Assembly: GCA_021234155.1 (NCBI GenBank)
Contig: JAJEKV010000017.1
Location: forward strand, 3,206,024 to 3,270,023
DNA length: 64,000 bases
From: Isoetes taiwanensis
Taxonomy: Eukaryota; Streptophyta; Lycopodiopsida; Isoetales; Isoetaceae
Direction of reading: 5' to 3'
The notes under the pieces: model-generated
What the model saw: the letters and a program-made list of their open reading frames with translations, nothing else
The model's database searches: none
Told to the model about the DNA's origin: nothing
Made by a program: the position numbers and the translations under genes
Shown: positions 36,770-48,989 of the stretch, piece after piece
How the letters are laid out: each line of letters begins with the position of its first letter
Position numbering within the stretch: position 1 is the first letter of the stretch

Positions 36770-37975
36770 AACAGGTTTGATTTGTAGAGTCTTGCACCAC
36801 CGGAGAGTGTGTATATTTTGGGGGCATTGCAAGAAAGCAACATTTCTTGGTATGACATCGTGATGATAATCTTCATTATTTATGGCAACAAAAGAAATGA
36901 TAGGGCTTCTCGTTCATCTGGGCAAAATTTTCTCTGATAATTACAGGTGGCCGCACATAGAACACACGAAAATCAAGGAAAATCAATTATATCATTTGGA
37001 CCCAAAACAAATACAATGCCTTTCTAAAATACAGTGAGTGGTGATGTACCAAGAAAGCATCAAAGTTAAAAGCCCAGCCCTTTGGTTTTAGGAAGAAACC
37101 TAGTAATGCATGCAATGAGAATAGATAAGCAATAAGGCAAGTCAACCAAGAAGCACTTGGAGAAGTCAGAAAGGATGCATTTCGCCAGCACAGTACTGCA
37201 CATCACCAACACAACAAGCTGAAACAGGAGAATAGCATCCTTGGTAGCGGTGGAGAAAAAGCATCACCCGTGGGTGCCGAACATGATAAACAAAACTTGT
37301 ACAATAGAGAAGTTGGGTTCAAAGAGAATAAAGTGCTGAGAAAGGCGATGAGGCGTGGATCTGAGAAACAGCTGATGTGAACTCCCAACCCAAAGCGGGC
37401 ATGCGCCCCACATGGCATGCATGCATGACATGCATGCTCGTCCCATTCTAGAATGAATCGTCATCACCGGATCGTCACGTTATTATAGCGAACATATGTA
37501 AAAAGCTGAATAAAGGCATGGATCCATCTTTCTAAAATAGAAATATTGGAGCGATTTCAAAAGAATTCAATAAATATGTAAAGCGCTTTTTATTACGCCT
37601 TCTTCGCAAAATTTGGTTATGATCTTTCCATGCCATTCTACTGCCCTACTCTAGTGCTAATCCTTGCCCGAAGCAAAGGGAGAAACAAAAATAGAGGAAA
37701 TGTTAAATCTACCATAGCCTTTTTGGTGCCATTGTCGCTGCTCTAAAATTATGCGTGATGTGCCTCTGCCTACAAGAAGAATTAGAACTAAAGAGAAAAA
37801 TGCCAAGGGAAAAGAATGCAGTGGACTCGTGCTATCTTTGTAGAGACAAATCAAGTAATTCTTGCACTGTTTGTGTTATAGAAACTAGGCAGCAAACATA
37901 GAGACTGATTTATTATACATAGTCACAGCAAAAAAGCAAAATGAAATTTTACTGGAAATTCTATCAAATTGGGTT
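36770..37975. other. unassigned DNA
   Basis: No family is recognised. A GCATGC-rich palindromic patch lies at 37398-37440. Confidence 0.45.
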
Positions 37976-37978
37976 AAT

Positions 37979-38400
37979 CCTCTTCTACTAGCAAATAGAT
38001 TAAGCACAGAGTGCGGATGAAAGGAGGAATAAAATAAGTCACAGGTTCATCCTCCTCTTCTGATAATTCTTCCATGGGAATTTTCTTTTATAAATAAGAT
38101 CTTCTTTAAGGCACAAGGTGAGAATAGAGGAGGCATTACCCTCCTCTTTGAAGCACACAACAAGTGTGACCATTCATCTTCGGCAATGCTTTGCTGTAGA
38201 TCTTCAATAACCAACATGCCCTTTGAGATCGTACCCATTTCATCAATTCAACCATTAGAGCGAGCTTTAATACTCCTTCAAACCCTGATACAAGTGCCCA
38301 TACTATAAAACATCAAAAAATGCAATATCTTCTCAAGCTGTAGTTAATCATCAAACATACATCAAATGTGTATTTTGGTTTTGAAATGTCAAAATATAAT
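37979..38400 (+). repeat. further direct copy of the 32.9-kb repeat
   Basis: It starts CTACTAGCAAATAGATTAAG like 32871 and continues through CTTCAATAACCAACATGCCC and ACATACATCAAATGTG. It is in the same orientation as the 32.87-33.5 kb copy, with deletions. Confidence 0.8.
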
Positions 38401-40850
38401 TGAGATATTACATACTACACACTATAATACCTCTTTGCTAGTGGTGACATTCATTCTTTTATCTATCTATCTTGTCCCCACACAGAAGATGCCTTTATAC
38501 CATGGTCTGGTCCATAGCATCCAGCGATGTGGTGGTGCCTATGGAGGCGGTGATGAAGGGAAGATCTCTATGATAACAGGGCATCTCAAAGAGGAAAGGG
38601 CCGAAATCTATGAGGCGGGTTCAACAAATCTTGGTGAAGTGGCAACCTCCATTCCGGAGATATAAGCATTGAAGAATCATCCTAACGGGGTTCTTCCTCT
38701 GGTTTTCCACGTGAGGCCAAGTTCTATTCTTTCCCGGGCTGTTTCGTTCGAGGAGGCGGGGGCATCCTTTTTGGGCACTAAAAGACAAGCATATGCTGAA
38801 TTGGGTATCAAAAAGCTGTCCGGGACACATCTTGGCTGACCTCATATAGCACCCCATATGGCGGCTTGTTTAAGGTGTTCTTGGTACTAACCTGCGGTAA
38901 TTAGGTAATCAATAGAAATATGTAACAACTCAATTAATAACAAGTGGAATACTATGATAGAATAGTACATCCAGGGTGCTGATCTAAGTCTTTTGGGCGC
39001 GTTGCGATACCCACCTAAAAGGCTTTATGCCTTATGGCCGGGGCATAGAAACTCCCCTAAAATCTTCATCTTTCTTTATTAGCAGTAGACCGGGTTAGCA
39101 CTTCTTTGCTCTGGGTTCCAGATGTCCCCGCTGGGTGGCATGGATCTTGTGGCCGCACCTCCAAACTCTTGCCCTCTCTGGGGTGGCTCCCGTGCCCTCA
39201 CTGTCAGGCCCAGTGTACGCTTTGATCCGCCCGGCGACAACCACAGAGGCCCCTCTGAGAGATGGATCAAGATCGGGACCTAGTTCTGAACCTTGCATTT
39301 TGGCCTCTTTGTAAAGCGCCCAGGCCTGGTATATATTATTCATATGACATTCCTGCATAATGATTTAGCCTCACTGTTGCGTGGTGTCTTTTCCTTGTTT
39401 GGTTCTCTAACATTCTAAATTGTAGTAATTAAGTATCCTTAGCGGCCTATACAGGGACAAATGTGCCACTTCCTCCACTAATGGGTGGGAAATTATTACA
39501 CTCCTTAATGCTGTCACACCTTTACAGCCTAAAGTACGAGGCCCAGTCCCTCTTGGGAGTCCTGAAATCATGGAAGCATTCACGACATTAACCGATCATG
39601 CAATGGAGACTTTGTAGACGTGAACAGCTTTGTTTAACCTCTTTAATCTTAATCCAACCTGGCATGTCGGGATATCATTATCGAGGCTTAAGCGTAAATA
39701 ATTTAGTCTTTCGGTGAGGCGGACTATCTTGATCGATACTCTCCATCCCTTTGGGCAGCCAATAGAATATAGACACATTATATAACCATCATATAAAACA
39801 CAATTTCATTTATGTTGTGAGTTTAGGTCTTATTTTAAAATGTAACTTTCCATTCTACTTTAAATGTCAAATATTTTCCTTGTCATCATTAGTGACATAA
39901 CCATGTGAACATATTGTGCTTATCCCTTGATCAAAGAAAGCTTTTACCAAAGGTCATACGATTCATGAAGTAGTTCTAGTTCATAAATGGGTGATAAGAA
40001 GGATGTACGTAACTTCTGAACAATCATGGTAAAAGTGTATATAGCTATTAGGGCTACTGCTTTGGAAAAACTGCATGGGCAGATTTACATGGGGAGGAAA
40101 ATAGCCACCGTCACCATGGGTCAGGGAGGGCTGCAACACTTCGATCACTCACCACGTTGAGGTGCTCATTAAGGCCAAAAGACGAGGTAAGGCTTTGTTC
40201 CTTGCATTTATTGGCTTCTCTGACCTTAAATCTTTTGTGCCAAGGGATGGGTTATATTATGGGATGGAGCTTGGAGTTCGATCCTACGTCAGTCTGAGTA
40301 TCCAAATATACAAAGGTATTACAAGTTGGGGACAACTCAAGCTGAGATCAAAGTACTTCGAGCCAGTGAAACAGAGGCACCCTATATCACAGACACTTTT
40401 ACATTTTGTGTACATAGATGAATTGCAGGTATGGATGGAGTGGAGCGGGTTTATAAAGGAACTCAACTAGGAGATGGTCAATTCACCTGCAATGCAGGAT
40501 GACGTGGTACTATTAGGGTGGCGGTCTCGAAACACTACTTGGAGACTTTTGGGCGAGTTTTGCAAAACAAAGATGAAAGGTAAAATCTAATCCAAATCTA
40601 AGATTATGATACTCTGACATAAATTATCAACTGATTTTATTTATAATGGAAGCATTGGAGATTGAGATACTACTGAAAGTATCTTGGAATAAGTTTATCT
40701 GATTCTAGGATGAAGCATGTGCTAGGCTTGAGTTATGAGGAGGGAAAAAGGCCCTATATGGCATGCTCAGGAAGTGCACAAAAGCATCGTTAGGTTGGAG
40801 GATAGAAAGAATGTTGTTTAAAACTCTAGTTCCAACAGGATTATGTTCTG
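38401..40850. other. unassigned DNA
   Basis: Open frames of 60 to 102 codons (for example plus 38366-38665, minus 39095-39358 and plus 40162-40470) match nothing I know. No LTR, TIR or RNA gene was recognised. Confidence 0.45.
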
Positions 40851-40859
40851 TAGTGTATA

Positions 40860-41350
40860 CCCCAATTTGAGGACCAACACTATCTAAAGGGCTTTAGAGG
40901 CAGATAGAGGTATTCAAAATATTCTTAGGAGAAGTTTGGGAATTAAGCAGCAAACACCTATCCTATAGTATTTGGCTGAGCGGGATTATGCCTTGGAAAG
41001 CATTATATGGGAAGAAAGCTGGTACCCAATTGTCATATTACATAAGTGGGTAAGATGTTTGTTTTGTACTGGTCGACATACCTTTGGTTTGGGATCTCAT
41101 AGGATTTGAAGCGGACCATAGTATGATGCTCATTATGAGCTCACATAAGCGGTCGGTGGATGAGTGGTTAGTATGCAAAGTGAGGGAGCAGTTTGTTAGA
41201 TGTGCTGAAATGGAACTATAGAAGGCGAGGAGCTATGTATTTCTAGTATGTGCTGCATATCTTAGGAACTCAAGTGACTTATATAATATTAATTGTTGTA
41301 ATTCCGAGATTTTTATGTGGAGGGGTTTTGAAGGGGGCTCGGGGGTTTTG
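40860..41350 (+). pseudogene. possible Ty3/gypsy integrase C-terminal remnant
   Basis: Near 40990 the plus strand encodes MPWKALYGKKAGTQLSYY. This resembles the GMAPFEALYGRKCRTPLCW block that follows the integrase core in many plant gypsy elements. Downstream text in the same area is too broken to confirm. The call rests on a single motif, so it is tentative. Confidence 0.3.
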
Positions 41351-42200
41351 GTATAATATTCATATGAATATTGCTATGTAGTAGGATACTTTTGAATATA
41401 CAAATGCATGGTAAACGACATAAATATACCTCATAATATATAGAACTTTAGAAACCACATTAGTAACTATTACAAATCAAAGGGGTTTTACAGGGGAGTA
41501 AACATGGTAAAGATCCTTTTGTGCATAGGCAGGACCGTTTGCCGGGCAATTCTCATCAATATGGTTGGATGATGTCCAGAAGGTTAGTGCTTTGCAGCAG
41601 GGGATATCAGATTTTGTCTGGAGTATACTTGTCCTTTTATTTCTACCCATGAATCAAATTATATACATGATTCAATGTCCCTATTCAGCCCATCGTCGTG
41701 CCGCGCTCCACCAAACTTCATGGCAGACTTAGTAAGATTGGTGGTAGCTACTTGCCAATGTCCTTCTACGGCATCTACAGTAAGATTTATGATTCTAAGC
41801 ATCTCGTCTAGCCGATTCTGCATCCACACCAAAGCGAGAATCTTAGAAAATTAGTCTGTGGTTTTCAAATGTAGTAATAAGCGGGAATCCACCCGATCTT
41901 ACGATAATCCTTCTTTTTGGACTTAGCATGGTCACCTTTCGGGCTGGCGAATCGAAGAGTCATCGAGAATCCGATGAGTCTGCAAAACTCTCTTGTCGAA
42001 GACCGAAGAGTGGTGGCGGCGTTTAGATCGTATCGGCACTAGGTGGAGGCACCTGGGGTGGTAGAAGCAATTACGTCCCTCTTCAGCCATGCCTGCTGGA
42101 GTTGCGCCATCACGGCTTGATGAGCAATTCCTGTTTGAAGTAAGGCATTTTGAAAGTTTCCGCGGGTGTAAGCCCAGGGGAGAGGGGCGTACGCGGAGTC
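41351..42200. other. unassigned DNA
   Basis: No gene or repeat family is recognised before the AAC microsatellite. Confidence 0.45.
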
Positions 42201-42202
42201 TA

Positions 42203-42226
42203 AAAACAACAACAACAACTAGCAGC

Positions 42227-42308
<82 letters not shown>

Positions 42309-42317
42309 GCAACAACT
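42203..42317. repeat. (AAC)n microsatellite, about 35 units
   Basis: The run of CAA/AAC units is broken only by a TAG and a few CAG units near its ends. Read through, it gives poly-asparagine or poly-leucine frames, which I treat as artefacts of the repeat. Confidence 0.95.
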
Positions 42318-44496
42318 TGTGATATCAACATGGGACCTTGAGGGTGTCATGGGCGTTGTTTCCATTGCATATTCATTTGTATTTGAGCCAATAATAGTCT
42401 ATGTGACTCAATAGTTCTTGGAAGTAACATCCGGTTTTTGGATCTAAGTCTAGAGACTATGAAAATTAGAGTCTGAATTTTTGGAGGGTTTTTTTTTGAA
42501 GGGTTTAGAGGGTTTTAGTATGTATTTGGAATTTTTTTATTGTTTGCTAGTGTTATAATGGAGTCAAAATTGGCCATAGTTAGTTAATTTTGTGTCGAAA
42601 TTCCAGCTAGTGAGCTCTAGCATTAGTATTTAGGCCTTGGGAATCCAGTTTACTGTTAAGGTAGAGTTAATGGCCAAACAGTGTATAGTAGAGTTTGCCC
42701 GGGCTCAATGTATATCTCGGGCTCTACCGCATCATATGGCTGCATGAGAGATGGGGTTTATCTTGAACTGGAGAGAACACCAACTCACAGAGTGGAATTA
42801 AGTCAGGGTTATCTTGAACTAAGAGAACATCAACTCACAAGTGGAATTGAGTGGCAGCTGAAATTTGAAAAAGCACCTACAAACTAAATATAGATGTTAT
42901 TGGGCCGTGAATAAGATCCATCAGTAAAAACAATAAGTGTTTCTTCCAATGAAAGTGACAACAAATGCTGGTGGAATACCTATTGATGAATGGATTTTTG
43001 AGAGCATCATAAAAGCATCATGGGTGAAATTCGTGCAGAAACAAAGTTACGTAGCACATTTAGGTGACAAATGCTTGGTGCACATTTTGCTTGGCGATAT
43101 GGGCTTGTAAATATTAGCCAAGTTACGGGTTTTACAAGGTACATTTACTGCAGCATGAACATCAATTGCCTGAGGATCTCAAAGTGTTCCCAAAATCAAT
43201 GAGATAATCATGTAACATGCTTTGAAACAATATAAACAAAAGCATCAATTAAATTCCTCCGGAAATGGTTTATACCACCTTAACCAAATGAGGTCCATAA
43301 CATATACTCTTTTGTATGCCCATTTCAGACGCGTGTGTCCTATCTAATTATTATGATATATTACATTTCCTTCTTCTACAAGCCAAAATGAATCATAGGG
43401 ACACAACACGATTAGCTTTTCAGGGCCTAGATTGACTCTGAGTTTGATAGTAAACAATTAAGATGTAAGATGCTAATTCAACGAATAATTATTTTTCCTA
43501 TCCCATCTATTGCTTGAGCTGTTCTTAAGTAGTTGTGGAGAAAAGGTTGCAGTAATGTCACGATCCAGCAATGTCTGCATCACAAAGCATGTTACCTTTA
43601 GCATCATAACAAAAGAAAAAAAGAGAATTAGCATATGGAGCGTTTTTTTCAAGTAGCAGCTTGCATCAAGAACATAGTCTGGAGTGGATTAGTGACTTGG
43701 TTAATTAAAATGAATATTTCTCTTATGCGACTTCATCTACAAAGAAAATAGTATTTCAAAGCCAGGGACTTCTCTATGTAATAAAGGAGAATCCATGGCC
43801 TCTAATACAACAAGTTTTTAAAGTCTACTGGATCAAATAAAGGTTGAAATTCCTCAATGCATCAAGGTGCTTATTTGTACCTCCCATTAGAGGGCGTTAA
43901 GCACATGTTCTGGAATGAACTTCGTTCCATACTACCAATGACTAAATGTTAAAAATCTAATACATTTCTACCTTTGTGGAGAAAAGTTGTTGGCACACAG
44001 TGCGAGACACGACTTCATCATCTTTAAATATCTTGAAAATCCACAGATACATTAAAGTTTATGGGTCTCTTCAACAAGCAAATAGGGTATGGATAGTCCG
44101 AAAACCAGGAGGACTCTGGATTTTAGTGAGAATTATCCAACTCTTTTATCCGCCAAAGAAATTTCTCTCTCTTATTCTATTTCAATATGATATAAATTTA
44201 TGGGTCTTAAATTTAGATCATGAAGAGATTTTGGAAATTACCTCGTGACAAGAACACTTAAGCACATGGATTGGAATGGCAAAATCCACAAATCAAAGCC
44301 TTTACTACGACTAATTTGGAGCTTTATATTTGACTCATGTCGACTTGAAGCCCATGCCTGTCAGAGAGGAAAGAAAAATTGATAAACTTGTGCATCGTTT
44401 AAAGCATCTTAAGATAAATCTACCATCAAGCAAGGCCTCGAACATCGCGTAGAAGTCCGCTATCTATGTGAAGGCTGCCCCTGTGCAGACCAAAAA
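42318..44496. other. unassigned AT-rich DNA
   Basis: No coding family is recognised. Two nearly identical short blocks (GGTTATCTTGAACT..GAGA..CA) lie near 42745 and 42810 as a local duplication. Confidence 0.45.
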
Positions 44497-44770
44497 TAAG
44501 AAGCGTCAAACATGTAGAGGAAAAAATTGAAGCATCGTCCAGAGCACGCACGCCACCACACACCCTCTGCAAGATACAATCAAAACCTAACTTTCCTTAT
44601 TTTTGGCATGAAAAATGAATTTATATCGATTAATAAGAAGCGTCAAACATTTAGAGGAAAAATTTGAAGCATCGTCCAGAGCACGCGCGCCGGCGCACAC
44701 CCTCTGCAAGCATCGTCAAAACTTAACTTTCCTTATTTTTTGGCATGAAAAATGAATTTATGTCGATTAA
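44497..44770. repeat. 137-bp tandem duplication, two units
   Basis: Units 44497-44633 and 44634-44770 both run from TAAGAAGCGTCAAACAT through GCATCGTCCAGAGCACGC to a GAATTTAT.TCGATTAA end. They differ at a few sites, several of them C/T or G/A changes. Confidence 0.9.
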
Positions 44771-45332
44771 TGGTTGTGAATATGTGTGCCGAGTTCCTAG
44801 GAACACTAGCATCTTACCCGTTGAAATCCAGAATTTCCGGCGGAGAAAAAAAAAATCAGGAAGTTTTCCGCCAAGAAATCTAATGGTTGAAGATGTAATG
44901 TTGACATTATTCAAATTTGTGCATAATCTACTATTGCTCTATGTTTTGCTGGATGAAGGAAAGCAAATGATAGAGAGCACAGAGGTCTTGCTTTTATCCT
45001 CAATATATAGGCAGTATACCTGGCATCTGGCCACTGGCATTATATACACACGTACTCGTCAATGGATTGGCCTGGACATAGGGATGAATATCACCGATGA
45101 GAAGTTGGAAACATTCGAGAAAGGGAACTATTCTATTAGAGGGATTAACCCATGGATCTCATCGCTAGTGACTAATGTAAATTTTTCTCTTGCTAGTAGC
45201 TCTTCCCATTGCATGAATAGACAAAGTAAGCTTTGTCTAGATGCCAAAGCCAAGGTAAACCAAGCTTTACAACTTCAATATGTTATATGTTATACAATCT
45301 ACGAAGGTCAATATCCACCATATAGATGTTGA
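44745..45332 (+). CDS. hypothetical open frame of 195 codons
   Basis: This is the longest unbroken frame in the 38-45 kb stretch. It starts within the second unit of the tandem duplication. The predicted product has a basic segment (FRRRKKKSGSF, residues about 29-39) and a leucine-rich segment (LTLFKFVHNLLLLYVLL, about 53-69) that could be a short membrane helix. I recognise no family. No promoter, intron or neighbouring gene supports it, and its composition is like the surrounding AT-rich repeat DNA, so it may be chance or part of an unrecognised element. Confidence 0.2.
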   Translation: MKNEFMSINGCEYVCRVPRNTSILPVEIQNFRRRKKKSGSFPPRNLMVEDVMLTLFKFVHNLLLLYVLLDEGKQMIESTEVLLLSSIYRQYTWHLATGIIYTRTRQWIGLDIGMNITDEKLETFEKGNYSIRGINPWISSLVTNVNFSLASSSSHCMNRQSKLCLDAKAKVNQALQLQYVICYTIYEGQYPPYRC

Positions 45333-45439
45333 AAATACAAGGTCCATAGGCCAGGGAAAACTTACAAAGTAAGGGTCTACAAGCATCTTAAATTCAAACT
45401 CTTTGCCAAGGCCGTTAAGTCACACTATGTTCCTCGGGC

Positions 45440-45960
45440 ACATCGCTGCAAGTAGATACAAACATTTTATCACTTGGAGCAGCACGGCATGACAGTCCAG
45501 GCCTATACCGATGAATTCATGCGCTTCAGACTTTATGTTCCAGGGATCAATGAACGTCGTGCAGTCGAGATGTAAAGGGGTTGTCACCCACTTTAAGGAA
45601 GATGGTTCGCGCAATTGACCCCAAAACTGTAGCAGAGGCTGAAGCAAAAGCCTTGAGTTTGGAGGATGACACAGCGAAGACCCCGTACCAGCGACCTCCA
45701 AATGCGAGCCAAGCCAAGCCATATGTACCATATAAGGCCCGCTCTCCTAGTCCTGGACCTCCTCAGCAGCCTCCTTATCAGAAGTCAGAAAAGAAAGTCA
45801 GCTTCAACGTCCCCGATAAGTCAGATGCCCCAAATAGCGCAGTGCAGCAGATTCTCCAGTCTATTCCTCGAGAGGCTCGAAACTAGCTACGACGAGATAA
45901 GGTCTGTTTCCGTTGCTTCCCTCCCGGTCACCGGATGCAGGATTGCCCATACGTCACTCA
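45440..45960 (+). pseudogene. gypsy gag: core end and zinc knuckle
   Basis: The gag core is readable near 45460-45680 as YHLEQHGMTVQAYTDEFMRF, then RRAVEM, a stop, then LSPTLRKMVRAIDPKTVAEA. A proline-rich linker follows. The knuckle CFRCFPPGHRMQDC at about 45905-45946 has the full C-X2-C-X4-H-X4-C spacing. In-frame stops lie near 45575 and 45885. Gag would form the particle and bind the RNA. Confidence 0.8.
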
Positions 45961-46099
45961 GGCAGTGCAGGTAGCCCTGGCAGAGGTAGATTGCGATGAG
46001 CTGACACCTTTTTGTGAACTCCCATCCCTGGCGGAGGAGGAGCCGACTGACTATATACAAGGTGCGTCTCACATTTTTGCTGCTATTGAGACCGGTCAG

Positions 46100-46530
46100 G
46101 CCGATTGTCAGCCCAGTATCATCTCTACAGTGGGTCAAATTGATAGCAAACCTTTCATTATCCTTATGGACATGGGTAGTACCCACAACTTTGCATCCCC
46201 TAGGTTGGTCAAAACTCTGTAGTTATCCCCTTTGAAATCTAAACCAAGACCAGTCACATTGGCTAGTGGAGCTGTCCGCCACACCCAAGGCCATTGTGTT
46301 AACTTGAACATCCAATTACCAAGGGCACTCGTCACTTTGGGCGCTGAAATTATGAATATTAGGAAATATGACTTGATTGTGGGGATGGAATTTCTGGCAG
46401 CAGCAAAGGCCAATATAGATTGTGAGAAGCATGTCCTCACCTTCAATGCAGCAAATGGGACCCGTGTTACTATAACAGGTAATGCAATACAGCTTATTAT
46501 GCAGTGCATCTCCTTGCGTAGCCTGGATAA
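46100..46530 (+). pseudogene. gypsy aspartic protease
   Basis: The frame 45935-46222 ends with FIILMDMGSTHNFASPRLVK. The family motif is LxDSGSTHNF; here the catalytic triplet reads D-M-G, so the residue before Gly is changed. After a TAG near 46220 the second frame (46232-46549) continues with RKYDLIVGMEFLAAAKANID. The break and the altered active site mark it as inactive. Confidence 0.8.
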
Positions 46531-46599
46531 AGCCATTCGACGTAGATAGATGGCTTGCATTGTTAGGCTTGCGTCCTTTGAAGCGGCAAGAAGCAATCA

Positions 46600-47450
46600 T
46601 TCAAGGATTGCCGCCAACCATAGCCAGCCTCATTCACGAGTTCCAGGATCTCTTTCCATATGAGATTCGGAAATTACCACCTTTCAAGAGGGTAGAGTGC
46701 GAGATTGCACTCCAACCAGGTACCAAACCTACCAGTAAGGCTCCTTACCACATGAGCACACCTGAGTGGCAGAACTTAAGAAACAGTTACAGGAACTTCT
46801 GAAGTTAGGCTCCATTCGACCCAATGTTTCACCTTTTGTTGCTCCTATCTTGTTTGTTAAGAAGAAAGATGGTACTAAAGTTGCGCATGTGTATCGATTA
46901 CCGCCAGTTAAATAAGCATACTATTAAGAATCGGTATGCATTATCGCGGGCCGATGACCTTATGGATCAGCTGCAAGGAGTTAAGTATTTTTCCAAGATA
47001 GATCTTCGCTCCGGCTACCATCGAATAAAGATTAAGGAGGAGGACATTCACAAGTCCGCCTTCCGCACCCACTATGGACATTATGAATTCACAGTTATGC
47101 CTTTTGATCTCACCAATGCACCAGCAACCTTCATGCGTCTCATGAACGATGTCTTCAGAGACTATTTAGATGAATTTGTCATTATCTTCTTTGATGACAT
47201 TCTTATCTATAGTAAAACCCTGGAGGATCATGAATGCCATCTTCGGCTAGCTCTTTAGAAGTTGCGGCGCCACCAACTGTCCAAATGCAAACTTGCAACC
47301 ACCAGGGTCAACTATTTGGGCCATATTGTTTTTGCTGATGGTATTGCTACAGACCCAGCAAAATATCAAAGCAGTCAAAGAGTGGCCAGCACCTACCAAT
47401 ATTTTGGAGGTCAGAAGTTTCCTGGGATTGGAAAGATATTACCGTAAGTT
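46600..47450 (+). pseudogene. gypsy reverse transcriptase
   Basis: The plus frame at 46824-47258 contains [59 protein letters not shown] and the active-site [12 protein letters not shown]. The usual MPFGLTNAP has D for G. Upstream, FPYEIRKLPPFK...CEIALQPG at about 46640-46720 matches the linker that precedes the domain. After a TAG at about 47256, LSKCKLATTRVNYLGHIV in another frame completes the thumb and connection. At least three frame changes break it. Confidence 0.9.
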
Positions 47451-47554
47451 CATGAAGGACTTTGCTAAGATTGCAGCACCCCTTACTGACCTCACAAAGC
47501 ATGAGAAGGTCAAGGATTGGGCAGCACATTAGAAAAGCAAGGTTCAAACAGGCT

Positions 47555-48000
47555 TCCAACAGGTGAAGGACGCCCTAACGTCGACACCCGTGCTTACCTT
47601 ACCTGATCCTTAGAAGGATAAGGCCATTATGACGGATGCCAGTAAGATAGCAACTGGAGCTGTTTTGATGCAAGAAGGGCGCATCATAGCCTATGACTCT
47701 AAGAAAATGAATGATGAAGAACAGAGATATCCCACTCATGACCAGGAATTGCTTGCGGTCGTGCGTGCCTTGCGCATTTGGAGACATGATCTTCTTGGAC
47801 GGCGGTTCCAACTAGACACAGATCACCAAAGCCTCCAATATATACACAGGCAAACCTCAATCTCCGGCAATGTAGGTGGGTAGAATTTTTGGAAGAGTAT
47901 GACTTCGAGGTTTTGTATAAACACGGGAAGCATAATATTGTTGCTGATGCCTTGTCTCGACATCCGTTGATGACATGTACCCATTGCAACACTATTTCCA
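47555..48000 (+). pseudogene. gypsy RNase H
   Basis: The frame at 47629-47883 starts MTDASKIATGAVLMQEGRII and contains RYPTHDQELLAVVRALRIWR and LDTDHQSLQYI, the standard RNase H blocks of the family. A frameshift follows, then WVEFLEEYDF...HIV-like NIVADALSRHP near 47.93-47.97 kb, the linker to the integrase. Stops lie at about 47532 and 47612 upstream. Confidence 0.9.
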
Positions 48001-48089
48001 CTCTTGCAAGTGAATTTGGAAAGACTCTTGATCAATCTCTTCCAACGGATCCCGAGTTCAGTGAAATGTGGGACAGCCTTTCTAAAGAG

Positions 48090-48700
48090 GCCAGGACAGA
48101 TAACGAGAGGGAAACATTCAAGCATTATAAAAAGGACGGTAATCTTTTATATTACCGTGATAAGTTGTGTGTACCCGAATCATCAGGAGTTAGGAGGCTC
48201 ATTCTCCATGACACATAATAGTCCTATTGCTGGTCACGCTGGATTCATGAAAACATATTTCAAGATAAGATCCAGTTATTTTTGGCCTGGTATGAAGAAG
48301 TATATTGCCCGCTACATTAAGCAGTGCCAACTTTGTCAGTAGACAAAAGCAGAGCAGTTAAGAACGCCAGGCACACTGGAATCTTTCGACGTCCCCAATG
48401 CAAACTGGGAAGTCATTACCATGGACTTCATATAGGTCTTTCACGAACACTTCGAGGATTTGATGCCTTGATGGTAGTAGTTGACAAGCTCTCTAAGATG
48501 GTGCATTTCTTGCCATGCCGCACCACCAACACTGCCTTGGATATGGCACTTTTATTCTCTAAGAGATTTTTCGACTTCATGGGATGCCACGCACCATTAT
48601 TTCATGCTGGTGACTGCTCCAAACCCATTATTCCCTGTAAATTAGCGGTCTCGTGCATTCTGATGGCGGATGTTGCAACCGGGTAACTGGCAGGGCAGGG
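48090..48700 (+). pseudogene. gypsy integrase, truncated
   Basis: The zinc-binding head is complete: HNSPIAGHAGFMKTYFKIRS, then YFWPGMKKYIARYIKQCQLC (frame 48004-48342) gives the H-H-C-C ligands. The core follows as WEVITMDF near 48405, a stop, then a frame change to LPRTLRGFDALMVVVDKLSK and MVHFLPCRTTNTALDMA (about 48430-48550). The sequence leaves the family near 48600, before the later catalytic residues, so the integrase is cut short. Confidence 0.85.
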
Positions 48701-48985
48701 CATGAATCGTGCTTGATAATGGACTACTCCTATGCCGTTTTTGCAAATGGTTTGGAGTCTGGAGCTTAGATGACAGAAACTGTTCCATCCGAAGAGGTTA
48801 AAAAGCAAAGCTTTGGAAGGAAGATATAGCTATGATGCAGTCATGTGAGGAGTGTGGAGAAGACACCGTTGGATTAAAGAAGGTGGTTGCCAACGAAAGG
48901 CAACTTGAGTGGTCTAAACTTGCTTTTGTAGTTGTCTGTCTCTCTGCCTGCGAAAGAGAATGTGGAAGCCTTGAGGTTGGCAAGC
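48701..48985. other. unassigned DNA between integrase remnant and LTR-family sequence
   Basis: I see no recognisable domain. It may be LTR sequence too diverged to match or a separate insertion. Confidence 0.35.
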
Positions 48986-48989
48986 ATTA

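Larger units (their letters stand above)
45430..48700 (+). mobile_element. Ty3/gypsy gag-pol internal region, degenerate
   Basis: The plus strand carries gag core, CCHC knuckle, protease, reverse transcriptase, RNase H, integrase zinc-binding and integrase core remnants in Ty3/gypsy order over about 3.3 kb. It begins abruptly inside the gag core and ends inside the integrase core. Shared motifs ([24 protein letters not shown]) place it in the same lineage as the minus-strand element at 13.6-26.4 kb, though this copy is better preserved. LTR-family sequence follows at 49.0-49.8 kb. Its missing 5' part may correspond to the 28.5-31.6 kb LTR and leader, with later insertions between; that is an inference. 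Confidence 0.85.

Noticed and set aside
37398-37440. GCATGC-rich palindromic patch as an operator or RY element cluster
   Set aside because: Too short and isolated; no gene nearby to regulate.
40162-40600. LINE reverse transcriptase trace (DDVVLLG-like text near 40500)
   Set aside because: Only one short motif, no flanking conserved blocks in order.
41932-42322. Long poly-leucine (minus) and poly-asparagine (plus) reading frames
   Set aside because: They are direct translations of the AAC microsatellite and have no other domain.
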